Positions 17,733-26,218 of a stretch of DNA of 26,869 nt are shown piece after piece. The DNA lies in the NCBI GenBank assembly GCA_964429355.1, contig CAYSCH010000091.1, positions 1-26,869 on the forward strand, read 5' to 3'. Positions within the stretch are counted from its first letter, which is position 1. The number at the start of each line of letters is the position of its first letter. The notes below the pieces were generated by a model, which was given only the letters and a program-made list of their open reading frames with translations, was not told the DNA's origin and did no database searches. This stretch comes from JAAYAY01 sp964429355. GTDB taxonomy: Bacteria > Planctomycetota > Planctomycetia > Pirellulales > Thermoguttaceae. The translations under genes and the position numbers were made by a program.

Positions 17733-18320
17733 ATGAGGCGATGGTTTTCGGCGTGGTTGTTGGTTGGGTTCTCGATCGGGATGATACCGATCTGTGACGG
17801 CAAGGAATGGAACCAAGTGCCTGGGACTCCTGGGAGTTCCCCCGGCAGATCACGAGCCCTGGCGGAGGGCATGCCGGAGCCGATCAAGCCGATCACCAGC
17901 GTCGGAACGAACACGGCCCCCCAGGACGGCCGTCTACCCATGGACTATGCCATGTCGGCACTCCCTGCCGAACGGGTTGCACCGCCCGCGCATGTATCTG
18001 AGGGCGATTGGACGGGCGTACGCTGGGAAGCCCCCGGCACCTGCCATCGGCCTCTCTATTTTGAAGATCCCTCGCTCGAACGCCACGGTTATTCGCTGGG
18101 AGTTGCCCAGCCGTTTGCCTCGGCCGCCCACTTCGTGGGCAATACGGCCATCCTTCCGTATCGCATGGTGGCGGAACCGACCTGTGACTGCGTTTATACT
18201 CTGGGGCATGAGCGCCCCGGCACGCCCACTCCTCGGCGTTACTACCGGCCTCCTTTCAGTGTCGGTGGGGGTGTTGCCCAGGCCGGCGTTGTGACCGGGC
18301 TCATCTTTCTGCTTCCCTGA
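17733..18320 (+). CDS. Small secreted planctomycete-type protein of unknown function
   Basis: 195 residues. MRRWFSAWLLVGFSIGMIPICDG is a signal peptide with cleavage near residue 21-24. The mature part has a Pro-rich variable region, then a compact segment with YFEDPSLERHGYS, VAQPFASAAHFVGNTAILPY and CDCVYTLGHERPG, which I recognise as a pattern recurring in planctomycete secreted proteins of unknown role. The last ~20 residues are glycine/hydrophobic (GGGVAQAGVVTGLIFLLP) and could be a weak membrane-associated tail. The ATG at 17733 is chosen over one at 17652 because AAGGAA (17719-17724) lies 8 nt before it and the signal sequence starts there. It is convergent with the M50 fusion gene, stops separated by 5 bp. 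It might be a client of the neighbouring export genes, but that is only a positional guess. Confidence 0.75.
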   Translation: MRRWFSAWLLVGFSIGMIPICDGKEWNQVPGTPGSSPGRSRALAEGMPEPIKPITSVGTNTAPQDGRLPMDYAMSALPAERVAPPAHVSEGDWTGVRWEAPGTCHRPLYFEDPSLERHGYSLGVAQPFASAAHFVGNTAILPYRMVAEPTCDCVYTLGHERPGTPTPRRYYRPPFSVGGGVAQAGVVTGLIFLLP

Positions 18321-18325
18321 TAGTC

Positions 18326-20554
18326 CTAACGGGCACGGCGGAACGTGTAACCCAGAAAACGCAGCGCCCGCTGGAGGATCGAAAGCGGTGCCACGGCAAT
18401 CCTGGCACGCCCGCGGACGCCGACTGCCAGCGGGCAATCGGCATCCGCCAGCCTGACTTCCGCTCGATAATAGGTTTCGATCGGTCTGGCAAGTTCCCCT
18501 TCCTTGACGCTGGGGATCACTCCGAAAGCCGCCAGCCTCGGCGGAACGTCTTCAAGTTTCAGGGCGTCGATCTGCTCGACTTTCCCTCGTAACAAGGTGT
18601 GCTTTGCCTGCTCGAGCAGGATATCCACCGAGTCGCCCTCGCCGACCAATTGCACGTCCTTCTCGTTCAGGTAGACCACGGCTCGCAGTCTCCCTCGGTC
18701 GCCAATCGAACAGAGCAGCGTGCCGGCCTCCAGAAATGCCCCTTCATTGCACGGGTCCGTGGGCAACCCATCCCACCGCGCCAACTCCAGCCCGCTGGAG
18801 GGACTGACGCTGTTTGCCGGGGCCGGAAGGACCGTGCCGCTCCGCGATGCCTTCAGAGTGAGTTGTCGGGCTTCCGACTCCCGGGCGTCGAGTTGCGAAC
18901 GCAGCGTTTGGAGGATTTCCCTGGCCCCCGGCAGCTCACCGGCCGCCGCTGGATCGTGAGCCCGGCGAGCCTCAAGGGTCCGTAAATGGGCGGCCTGCGC
19001 GTCGACTCGCGCCGACAACTTCTCGATCTCCAGCTCAAGTTCGTAGTTCTCGAGAACAGCGATCGTCTCGCCTGCTTCGACCGTATCGCCGACCTCACAG
19101 GCCGAAAACAACCGGCCGGGGACAGTCACGTACACCTGCTCTGCCTGATCCGGTTCCAGCATCCCAGGGGCCCGCACGCGACAAGGCACGGGCACCAGAC
19201 ATGCGGCCACCACCAGGATCGTCGCGGCGGCGACCGCGATGCGACGACGCTGCCGGCCTGCGTACCGATCGCCGGGTGCCGTGTTCCTTTGCAGCAGGCT
19301 CTTCGCCGGCCCAAAGACCATGGTCACGAGCGTCATTGCGGCGATTCCATGGGCCAGCAAGTCCAGCTCCATGGGGCGCAAGATTCGATACAGGAACGTC
19401 AGAATCAGGATGACGACAAACCACCGATAGGCGACCGAGAGGATGCCATACACGCCCAGCAGGAAGGGGTGATCCTCCGGCAGGTCCGCCCGACGAGGTG
19501 ACCCGAACAGAAGACGTTCAGCAAAACGGAAGAGAACGGATCGGCTTCGCTGCCAGAGATTGGGAGTCTCCAGCCAATCGGAAAGAAGGTAGTAGCCGTC
19601 GTAGCGGAGCAAGGGATTGCCGTTCAGAAAGACAGTGCCGGCCGAGCATAGAAACATCGTGTTCAGACACAGCGAGTGGAACAGCCCATCCGTCGTGAGC
19701 CACCAGAAGAGTGTCGCGACCGACGCCAGGGTCAATTCCACGTAGATGCCCGCAGCGGTGATGGCCATTCGTTGCCGCTTGTCGGGCAGAGTCCATGCAT
19801 CGGTGACGTCGCAGTATAGGCACGGCGTGAATACGAGAAACAGAAGCCCGATCTCGTGACACTCGCATCCGAAGTGGCGGCAGGCCATGGCATGGCCGAG
19901 CTCGTGAAACACCTTCACGGTCGCCAGGCAAAGGGCCAGCCAGATCAGGTTCGCCGGGCCGAAGAAGGCCTGCATTTCGGGAAGACGGGCGGCGAAATCG
20001 TCGCTATGGACGAGAACCGTCAGCAGCGCGGCCATCATGATCGTGAGGCAGGCGACAACGCACCCGGGATGAAACATCCATGCCACCAGCGGATAGGCGC
20101 GCCGGAGAAATGACGTTGGGGCGATTCCCGGCACACGGATGGCCAGCACGCTGGCCGCTGCAGCGCGCATGGCACGGCGTTGCTCGCGGCGTCGGCGATC
20201 CAGGAGCGGCCCGGCCTGGCCGGGATAGTCCGAGACGATCAGCCCCATGGAGTGGAGGCGGCCGAGGAATTCATGGAGTCCGGCCTCCGTGAGACGCCGA
20301 GGGGCAAACCTCCGGCAGAACCGGCCTGCAATTTCCGCCAGACTCGATCGGCCGTCCAGCGATCGCAAGACGGTGTACTCCTCTTCCCGCAACTGGACGT
20401 ATCGCAAGGCGACAGGATCTTTCACCACCCAGCACTGATGCCGCCCAAATCGCTGGGCAAAGAACTGCAGGTCCCCGCGCGCACGCAATCCGAGCGGGCG
20501 CTGAGTCGCCGAATCGCTTGCAGCTCTTGGGACCATGCCGGCCAGACTCCTCAT
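18326..20554 (-). CDS. PqqD/RRE-like + M50 site-2 protease + HlyD fusion membrane protein
   Basis: 742 residues. Residues ~45-108 look like a PqqD/RiPP-recognition winged helix (RYVQLREEEYTVLRSLDG, then EIAGRF and a LxxLxxMGLI end). Residues ~155-450 are a polytopic M50 metalloprotease: HELGH at 217-221 in a membrane helix and NPLLRYDGYYLLSD with Asp319 as third zinc ligand. A last helix (~438-456) leads to a HlyD-like periplasmic part (~460-742) with a split lipoyl domain (VTVPGRL... and SRSGTVLPAP) around a coiled-coil hairpin. Zinc ligands are intact, so it could be a protease, although such proteins may serve as conduits. Its ATG overlaps the stop of the upstream adaptor gene (ATGA), showing coupled translation. 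Possible role: recognise, process or pass a peptide or protein to the adaptors and TolC. The function is inferred. Confidence 0.85.
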   Translation of the reverse strand: MRSLAGMVPRAASDSATQRPLGLRARGDLQFFAQRFGRHQCWVVKDPVALRYVQLREEEYTVLRSLDGRSSLAEIAGRFCRRFAPRRLTEAGLHEFLGRLHSMGLIVSDYPGQAGPLLDRRRREQRRAMRAAAASVLAIRVPGIAPTSFLRRAYPLVAWMFHPGCVVACLTIMMAALLTVLVHSDDFAARLPEMQAFFGPANLIWLALCLATVKVFHELGHAMACRHFGCECHEIGLLFLVFTPCLYCDVTDAWTLPDKRQRMAITAAGIYVELTLASVATLFWWLTTDGLFHSLCLNTMFLCSAGTVFLNGNPLLRYDGYYLLSDWLETPNLWQRSRSVLFRFAERLLFGSPRRADLPEDHPFLLGVYGILSVAYRWFVVILILTFLYRILRPMELDLLAHGIAAMTLVTMVFGPAKSLLQRNTAPGDRYAGRQRRRIAVAAATILVVAACLVPVPCRVRAPGMLEPDQAEQVYVTVPGRLFSACEVGDTVEAGETIAVLENYELELEIEKLSARVDAQAAHLRTLEARRAHDPAAAGELPGAREILQTLRSQLDARESEARQLTLKASRSGTVLPAPANSVSPSSGLELARWDGLPTDPCNEGAFLEAGTLLCSIGDRGRLRAVVYLNEKDVQLVGEGDSVDILLEQAKHTLLRGKVEQIDALKLEDVPPRLAAFGVIPSVKEGELARPIETYYRAEVRLADADCPLAVGVRGRARIAVAPLSILQRALRFLGYTFRRAR

Positions 20555-21603
20555 ACAGCCGGATCTGAGCCGGAAGGGGCTTCAGGACCGGCAGGTTCAC
20601 TGGCGGGCGTAGCATCCGGCTTCGGTTGGATCAGCATCGATCCCCGCATTCCCGGTTTGAGCCGCATGCATTCGTTCTCGACTTCCGCCCAGACCCGAAC
20701 CTGGTTATTGACAGGGTCCACCTCAGGGTTCACGTACACCAGCTTGCCGGGGATCGCCTTGGCCTCCTCTCCATCCGTTTCCATGAACAACTCGACGGGC
20801 GAACCGATCGCAATCTCGTCGAGGAGGGAAACGGCCAGAAAACCCTCCACGCGAAGCCGATCCATGCGGAGCAGTCGCACCACCTGCTGGCCCGGCTCGA
20901 CCCACTCGCCGCAGTGCCGGTAGAGTTGCACGACCATGCCGTCGATGGGTGCGCAGATGGTCTGCCTTGCCAGCTTCGCCTCTGCTGTTTGCAGGGCGTT
21001 CTGCTTGAGCGCGGCCGTCATCTCGGCAACCGTCAGCACATGCTCGGCCTGCTCGATTTCCAGGCGAGTCCGTTCGACGGTCAGTTTCAAACGATCGAGT
21101 TCGGTTTCGGAGACGCTCTTCGGATAGTCCTTCACCGAATCCAAGGCACGCTGCAATTCCGCCTCGGCCACTTCGAGCGACTTCCTTGCGAAGCGCACCT
21201 CCACTTCGTTTTTCGCCTCCTGCAAAGCGATGTTCCGTTCGAGCTGCGCGCGCTCCACGTCCAGCCGAGTCTCCGCCGTGTCGAGTTGAACAACCCCATC
21301 TCCCTTTTGGACGAGGTCGCCCTCGTGGACGGCAATCGACTCGATCACGCCCGGATCACGGGCCGGCACGTCGGCCTGCTCGATCAATCCGAGCAATACC
21401 GACTCGACACGAATCGGTTCCGTCGCGTGGACCAGGGGAGTAGAGACCACAACGCTTGCGAGGCTGACCAGGGATGCCTGCACGACCAATGAACCCAGGC
21501 CGCCGGGCGGGAGGCCGGCATTCGGGCCAAATAGGTTGGCCGGCCGGACTATTCTCCGGGCAAATGCGACCAGTATTCGAAAAACATTCCTGGAAGAGGC
21601 CAT
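20551..21603 (-). CDS. HlyD-type periplasmic adaptor (membrane fusion protein)
   Basis: 350 residues. The N-terminus is basic and then hydrophobic (VVQASLVSLASVVVSTPLVHA), serving as a signal or membrane anchor up to about residue 60. Next comes the lipoyl half-motif (GVIESIAVHEGDLVQKGD), a long alpha-helical hairpin rich in Glu/Arg/Leu, the second lipoyl half (ICAPIDGMVVQLYRHCGEWV) and a beta-barrel. The tail is Pro/Ala-rich. Such proteins bridge an inner-membrane component and a TolC channel. The ATG at 21603 is chosen because AAGGAG (21611-21616) lies 7 nt upstream; the longer frame to 21963 is only the antisense-like overlap with the previous gene. It is 23 bp behind the GAF-HlyD gene and overlaps the M50 fusion gene by 4 bp, so it is the middle gene of a three-gene operon. 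Confidence 0.88.
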   Translation of the reverse strand: MASSRNVFRILVAFARRIVRPANLFGPNAGLPPGGLGSLVVQASLVSLASVVVSTPLVHATEPIRVESVLLGLIEQADVPARDPGVIESIAVHEGDLVQKGDGVVQLDTAETRLDVERAQLERNIALQEAKNEVEVRFARKSLEVAEAELQRALDSVKDYPKSVSETELDRLKLTVERTRLEIEQAEHVLTVAEMTAALKQNALQTAEAKLARQTICAPIDGMVVQLYRHCGEWVEPGQQVVRLLRMDRLRVEGFLAVSLLDEIAIGSPVELFMETDGEEAKAIPGKLVYVNPEVDPVNNQVRVWAEVENECMRLKPGMRGSMLIQPKPDATPASEPAGPEAPSGSDPAV

Positions 21604-21610
21604 GCCGGCT

Positions 21611-21616
21611 CTCCTT
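21611..21616 (-). promoter_or_regulatory. Shine-Dalgarno AAGGAG deciding the adaptor start
   Basis: AAGGAG on the minus strand, 7 nt before the ATG at 21603. It indicates that the adaptor begins after, not inside, the upstream gene. Confidence 0.7.
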
Positions 21617-21626
21617 GGTGGTTGAA

Positions 21627-23603
21627 TCAAAACAGCACACGCGATCGAATCGCACGCAGCAGTCCTCGCGACCAGACGTAGAGCAGGCTGCGGCGGCCAC
21701 AATCGATCTTGGCAATGACACTCGCCCCGGGGCGCAGGGTCCGCATGGTCTCCTGCTTCTCGGGCACAACGACAGCAGCCACGAACGGCAACCGGTCGTC
21801 GCGCACGTCGGTTGCCGGCGAGACCTTCTCGACCGTGCCCAGGTAGCGGGTCTCGGGAGCGGTGGCGAGGATGAATCGGGCCGTCAGGGGCCGATCCATC
21901 GACCGGAGGGCATCGGCAACGTCGGCGATCCGGTCGTCGGGGATCTCCAATTCCACGATCCATTGGCCCTGGAGGTTCGCCACGGTCAACAGAATCTGCC
22001 CGCGAGCGACCGGCCGCGATTGCAGGAGTTCCTCGGCATTCCAGGTGAGCAACTGCCCGTCCATGGGACTTCGCACGTGCAATTTTTCCTGGCGATCGTC
22101 GAGCAGTGCTCGTTGCCGCTCGAGCCCTTCGACCTGTTCGCGGAGCGACTCCTCTTCGCCCGATCGCATGGCCGCTTCGCGCAGGTCGCCGCGGCTTGCA
22201 CGATCCGCGTGAAGGCGTGCCGCTTCGAGGCCGGCAAGCTGCTTTCGGGCCGTCTCGAGCTGGCCCACGATCCCTTCCATCTCAAACTGGAGGCGAGGAT
22301 CTCGCAATACAACCAATTCGTCATCGATGCCAACATGCTGACCGGCCCGCTGCACCAGGAGTCGCTCGACGACGCCGTCGGCTGGGGCAAACAGGTGACG
22401 CCTGGTTCGCGGCTGCAGGGTGCCCGTCGCTTCCACTCGGAGTTCAACCGGAATCATTGCCGTTGCCAGCAGGATCGCCACCGCGAAAATCGCCAAGACG
22501 GCGCTCCGCGGCTGCTGGCGCAACCAAGTCAGCCATCGCGACCTGTCGAGAAAACCGTTCAGCCATCGCAACGGCATTTCGTCATAGTGGAGGGCATGAT
22601 CAAGCGCACTGCTGCTGTGCCGACCGATGGCGTCGCACAGCTCGCGCACGTCTTCGCGATCAGTCTTGGAAAACTCCTCGACAACCAGCACGGCAAACGG
22701 CTTGCCGGGAACCGTGCCACCCTCAACTGTTTGCGGCGCCGACAGCGGCAACAACGCAACGAGCCGCACGGAACTCACATCATGGTAGTCATTCAGCGGC
22801 TCCTCGATTTCCGGCGGCAGTTCGGCCCGATCGTGGCCCGACCAGACGGCCGCCCCGTGCGCGGCGACGAGTCCGGCAACGAGCTCCAGTTGAGCAATAA
22901 CCGGCGAACGCCGGTTAACCATGTCGGAACCGCTGACCGCCAGGGCCGTCCAGCGGCCGCGGCGCCGCACAACCACCGTGAGGCGATCACAGCCAATCAG
23001 GCGCCGTCCTTCGTTGGCCACTTCGTAGGCCGTCAGCTCCAGATCCCACGATCGATGCACAGACTGCGCAAAGCGATCGATCTGGCGCCACTGAAGCTGG
23101 CGACGGCCGAGGCCGGCCAGACGCCGGTTGCGGCGGTAGGCAGCGATCAGGTCGGCCACGACGGCGACGAACCGGACCTGTCCGGCAAGTGCCGCTTCGG
23201 ATACCTGAACCGTCTGCTGCAGTTCCAGCACTCCGCGGTCGTTTTCGTCAAGCTGCCAGGGGCAGAGGATCTCGTGAACCGGTGTATCGGAGTCGCGGCG
23301 AAAGGTCCGGCATTCTGCGCCTGCCAGGGCCTTGTCGAGACGCGTGCGATGATCCGGTGCAGCCTCGGCAGAATGGGCCAAATGGTGTTGCGCCGCCAGC
23401 CGCAGACGGCCGGCATCCCAGATCCAAAGTGCGGCTCCGACTGCGGCGGCTGCCTCCACCAATTCTTGGAGCAGTATGCCGTAGAACTCCAATTCGGTCA
23501 TGTCCTGCTCGGCCAGGTCCGCCAGCCGCGCAATCACCGCATCCGGATCTTGGGCGGGGGGAAGAGGTTTCTGTCGAGAATGAGGAGGCAATTGCTCGGA
23601 CAT
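21627..23603 (-). CDS. Tandem GAF-like sensor fused to a HlyD-type adaptor
   Basis: 658 residues. The first ~350 residues are cytoplasmic and contain two GAF-like domains. The first (~35-160) includes AAAAVGAALWIWDAGRLRLA; the second (~185-340) includes ANEGRRLIGCDRLTVVVRRRG and a closing FSKTDREDVRELCDAIG helix. A single membrane helix lies at ~366-385. The rest is a HlyD adaptor: lipoyl half (FAPADGVVERLLVQRAGQHV), coiled coil (~440-510), second half (VRSPMDGQLLTWNAEELL) and a beta-barrel domain. The arrangement suggests that ligand binding by the GAF part inside the cell could gate or assemble an envelope-spanning complex. It is first in an operon with a second adaptor and the M50 fusion. 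The GAF assignment rests on fold-like patterns, so ligand and even the exact number of domains are uncertain. Confidence 0.82.
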   Translation of the reverse strand: MSEQLPPHSRQKPLPPAQDPDAVIARLADLAEQDMTELEFYGILLQELVEAAAAVGAALWIWDAGRLRLAAQHHLAHSAEAAPDHRTRLDKALAGAECRTFRRDSDTPVHEILCPWQLDENDRGVLELQQTVQVSEAALAGQVRFVAVVADLIAAYRRNRRLAGLGRRQLQWRQIDRFAQSVHRSWDLELTAYEVANEGRRLIGCDRLTVVVRRRGRWTALAVSGSDMVNRRSPVIAQLELVAGLVAAHGAAVWSGHDRAELPPEIEEPLNDYHDVSSVRLVALLPLSAPQTVEGGTVPGKPFAVLVVEEFSKTDREDVRELCDAIGRHSSSALDHALHYDEMPLRWLNGFLDRSRWLTWLRQQPRSAVLAIFAVAILLATAMIPVELRVEATGTLQPRTRRHLFAPADGVVERLLVQRAGQHVGIDDELVVLRDPRLQFEMEGIVGQLETARKQLAGLEAARLHADRASRGDLREAAMRSGEEESLREQVEGLERQRALLDDRQEKLHVRSPMDGQLLTWNAEELLQSRPVARGQILLTVANLQGQWIVELEIPDDRIADVADALRSMDRPLTARFILATAPETRYLGTVEKVSPATDVRDDRLPFVAAVVVPEKQETMRTLRPGASVIAKIDCGRRSLLYVWSRGLLRAIRSRVLF

Positions 23604-23894
23604 AGGGCCAAATCGAGGACTTCTTTCGTCGGTCTGTCGGACCGGCCGTTTTCAGCCTCCATTATAGTCAGGTCCTCGGAGATCTGCTCCTTTGCCGATA
23701 GATCCGGAAAAGCCCCACCAAACGGAGCGTCAAATGACGAATAGAAGGATAAGACGGCGTCATGCGCCGCCGGCGTACCCCGCAAACCTGGCTCTGGAGA
23801 ATCTGGGAAGAGCTTGAGTGCGGGGAAAGCTTTGCCTTGTGGAGAGGATGACGCGGCTTTGCGGGCATCCACTCGCCAATAGCTGGAGATCGTC
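23604..23894. other. Divergent control region between the adaptor operon and the TolC-type gene
   Basis: About 290 bp without a gene. It holds the TATAAT box for the minus-strand operon. On the plus side CCCCGCA (23778-23784) and TGCGGGG (23819-23825) are a perfect 7-bp inverted repeat enclosing 34 nt. No clear plus-strand promoter was found. Open frames here are shadows. Confidence 0.5.
23661..23666 (-). promoter_or_regulatory. Perfect TATAAT -10 box for the adaptor operon
   Basis: A consensus TATAAT on the minus strand, about 58 nt before the ATG at 23603. No clear -35 box is present at 16-18 nt, so it could be activator-dependent or an extended type. Confidence 0.42.
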
Positions 23895-26075
23895 GTGACA
23901 CAGACCCGGGACTCCATCCCCGAACCGAGTCGATGCTGCCCGTGGGCTCGATTGCCGAAGGGAGTGGCGTGGCATCTTACGCTGGTCCTGGGGATTGTCG
24001 CATGCACCGCGGCGCAGCTCGGATGCCGTTCCGACAAACACCGTCTGAGTCTTTATCCGCACGCCGATTGTACGGCAAAGCTGATCGACATCGAGTATCC
24101 CGATTTGGATCCCTGCAGCGAACCGGGTCCGCCGGAGAGCGGACCGCCGCTGACGATCGGGGAAGTCGGTAATGTCAGCTATTGGGACCTGCGTCTCGAA
24201 GAGGTGCTGCAGACAGCGCTGACGAACAGCAAGGTGCTTGGCGAACTGGGCGGCACGGTGATTCGAGCCCCGGACTCGGCGTCGACGCTTTTCGGCCCGG
24301 CGATCCAGGAGACGGATCCCCGGTATGGCGTTGAGGCGGCCTTGAGCGCCTTCGATGCCCAGTTTTCGACGAGCGCCTACTTCGAGAAGAACGATCGGGC
24401 ACTCAACAACCAGTTCTTTGGGGGAGGCACGCGGCTCCTCGTTCAGGACGCGGCGGTCTTCCAGACCCAGTTGACCAAGCGGACGGCCACCGGCACCGAA
24501 CTGACGCTGCGAAAGTACGTCGAGTACGACTCGAACAACGCACCGGGCAACGCGTTCCCCAGCGTGTGGAACGTGAATCCCGAGGTGGAGATGCGCGTGC
24601 CCTTGCTGCAGGGGGCGGGTGCCGAATTCAATCGCATTGCCGGGCCGAGCACGACCCCCGGCCTCCTGGGCGGCGTGCTTCTAGCCCGCATCAACACGGA
24701 TATCTCGGTGGCCGACCTGCAGATCGCGGTCTGCGACTACGTGAGCAACGTGGAAAACGCCTATTGGGACCTGTACTACGCCTATCGCGACCTGGACAGC
24801 AAGATTGCCGCGCGCGACACGGCGCTGGAGACATGGCGCCGCATTCGGGCCCTCTACGATGCTGGCCGGCAGGGGGGCGAGGCGGAGAATGAGGCCCAGG
24901 CACGGGAACAATACTTCCGCTTCGAAGAAGAAGTGCAGGATGCACTCACGGGCCGGGTGGTCGACGGGACCCAGACCGACAACGGCAGCCGGCCGGGCAC
25001 GTTTCGCGGAACCGGAGGCGTGCAGGTGGCGGAACGGCGGCTTCGCCTGCTGATGGGCATACCGATCAGCGACGGGCGACTCATCCGCCCGGTCGACGAA
25101 CCGGCCGTGATTCCCGTCCATTTCGATTGGAACCAGGTTGTTTCCGATGCCCTTTCCGCCCGTACGGAACTGCGGCAACAGCGTTGGCGGATCAAGATGC
25201 GTCAGCTCGAGGTGAAGGGCAACCGCAACTTTCTGCTTCCCCAACTCGACGTAGTCGGACGCTACCGCTGGCGCGGCCTCGGGCAGACTCTCATCAATCC
25301 CGACGGCGATCAGCCACCATTCGACAACGCCTATCAGACGCTTATGGACGGCCGATTTCAGGAATGGCAGTTGGGGGTTGAGTTGACGGTACCCATCGGG
25401 CATCGCCATGCCTTTGCAGCCCTCCGGAATTCCGAACTGAATCTCGCTCGTGAGCAGGCGATTCTCAAGGAGCAGCAGCGGGTCATCGTTCACGACTTGA
25501 GCAACGGGATCAGCGAACTGGAGCGGGCCGAGGCGGTGGTTCGCACGACCTACAACCGTCGCGTGGCGGCAGCCCAGCAGCTTGCAGCGGTCCAGGCCGC
25601 CTACGATGCGGGCGACGTGCTGTTGGACCGCGTGCTCGACGCGCAGCGCCGCCGGGCAGACGCGGAGAGCCGGCACCATCGTGCCCGCGTGGAGTTCGCG
25701 CTGGCCATCAAGAACGTGCACTACGACAAGGGGACCTTGCTCGACTATTACCGGATCTACATGGCGGAAGGCGCATGGCCGACGGTTGCCTACCATGATG
25801 CCGCCCAGCGGCGGGCCCTGCGGGTCCAGCCGTGCATCGACTACCGGCTGCACCAGCCGCTCACGGTTGCGTCGTCCGGCCGGCAATTCGCCGCGCAGAC
25901 CAGCAGCAGGATCGAGCCACTGCCGCCCACGGACCAGGCAGTCGAAAGCCCTTCCGATCAGCCTTCTACTCCGTTGCCCCAACCCGGTCTGGTGCCGCTG
26001 CCGGAGGTAACCTCGTCCGTCGCCAACCCGGTCTCGTATCAAGCACCGCCCGTCACGTCCGGCTACCGGCCATAG
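23895..26075 (+). CDS. TolC-family outer-membrane efflux protein, probable lipoprotein
   Basis: 726 residues, longer than the ~450-500 usual for TolC. The N-terminus has a basic region and a hydrophobic stretch ending in two candidate lipobox cysteines (IVAC at 37 or QLGC at 44). Two outer-membrane efflux repeats follow, with the typical long amphipathic helices (NVENAYWDLYYAYRDLDSK, RVIVHDLSNGISELERAEA) and AYDAGDVLLDRVLDAQRRRADAESRHHRARVEF near the end. The C-terminus is Pro/Ser-rich and is probably disordered. The start is GTG at 23895 with GGAG 6 nt upstream. It is divergent from the adaptor operon, so it most likely supplies its outer-membrane exit channel. No later start would keep the signal region. 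Confidence 0.88.
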   Translation: MTQTRDSIPEPSRCCPWARLPKGVAWHLTLVLGIVACTAAQLGCRSDKHRLSLYPHADCTAKLIDIEYPDLDPCSEPGPPESGPPLTIGEVGNVSYWDLRLEEVLQTALTNSKVLGELGGTVIRAPDSASTLFGPAIQETDPRYGVEAALSAFDAQFSTSAYFEKNDRALNNQFFGGGTRLLVQDAAVFQTQLTKRTATGTELTLRKYVEYDSNNAPGNAFPSVWNVNPEVEMRVPLLQGAGAEFNRIAGPSTTPGLLGGVLLARINTDISVADLQIAVCDYVSNVENAYWDLYYAYRDLDSKIAARDTALETWRRIRALYDAGRQGGEAENEAQAREQYFRFEEEVQDALTGRVVDGTQTDNGSRPGTFRGTGGVQVAERRLRLLMGIPISDGRLIRPVDEPAVIPVHFDWNQVVSDALSARTELRQQRWRIKMRQLEVKGNRNFLLPQLDVVGRYRWRGLGQTLINPDGDQPPFDNAYQTLMDGRFQEWQLGVELTVPIGHRHAFAALRNSELNLAREQAILKEQQRVIVHDLSNGISELERAEAVVRTTYNRRVAAAQQLAAVQAAYDAGDVLLDRVLDAQRRRADAESRHHRARVEFALAIKNVHYDKGTLLDYYRIYMAEGAWPTVAYHDAAQRRALRVQPCIDYRLHQPLTVASSGRQFAAQTSSRIEPLPPTDQAVESPSDQPSTPLPQPGLVPLPEVTSSVANPVSYQAPPVTSGYRP

Positions 26076-26130
26076 CGCCGTGCCATGACCAGGATCTTGT
26101 TCTGCGTTCAGGTTGTCAAAGAGCGATCTG

Positions 26131-26210
26131 GAGTCAGGGAGCAGGGGAGCAAGGAGCAAGGAGCAAGGAGCACGGAGCGGGGAGCGGGGAGCAAGGAGCA
26201 GGGGACAGGG
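26131..26210 (+). repeat. Purine-rich GGAGCAA-type heptamer repeats
   Basis: Degenerate tandem copies of a roughly 7-nt GGAGCAA unit, mixed with GGGGAGC variants. It begins about 55 bp after the TolC-type stop codon. Short heptanucleotide tandem repeats of this style are known from cyanobacteria and are also seen in planctomycete genomes. Confidence 0.7.
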
Positions 26211-26218
26211 TTGATTGC

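Noticed and set aside
17462..17797. 111-codon plus-strand frame
   Set aside because: Overlaps the secreted protein gene in another frame, has no ribosome site and an Arg/Trp-rich composition.
21604..21963. N-terminal extension of the HlyD adaptor frame
   Set aside because: It overlaps the end of the upstream gene, is Arg/Pro-rich, and a good ribosome site marks the start at 21603.
21474..23744. 756-codon plus-strand frame
   Set aside because: Antisense to both adaptor genes; no domain, whereas the minus strand shows clear lipoyl and coiled-coil motifs.
24681..26159. 492-codon minus-strand frame
   Set aside because: Antisense shadow of the TolC-type gene.
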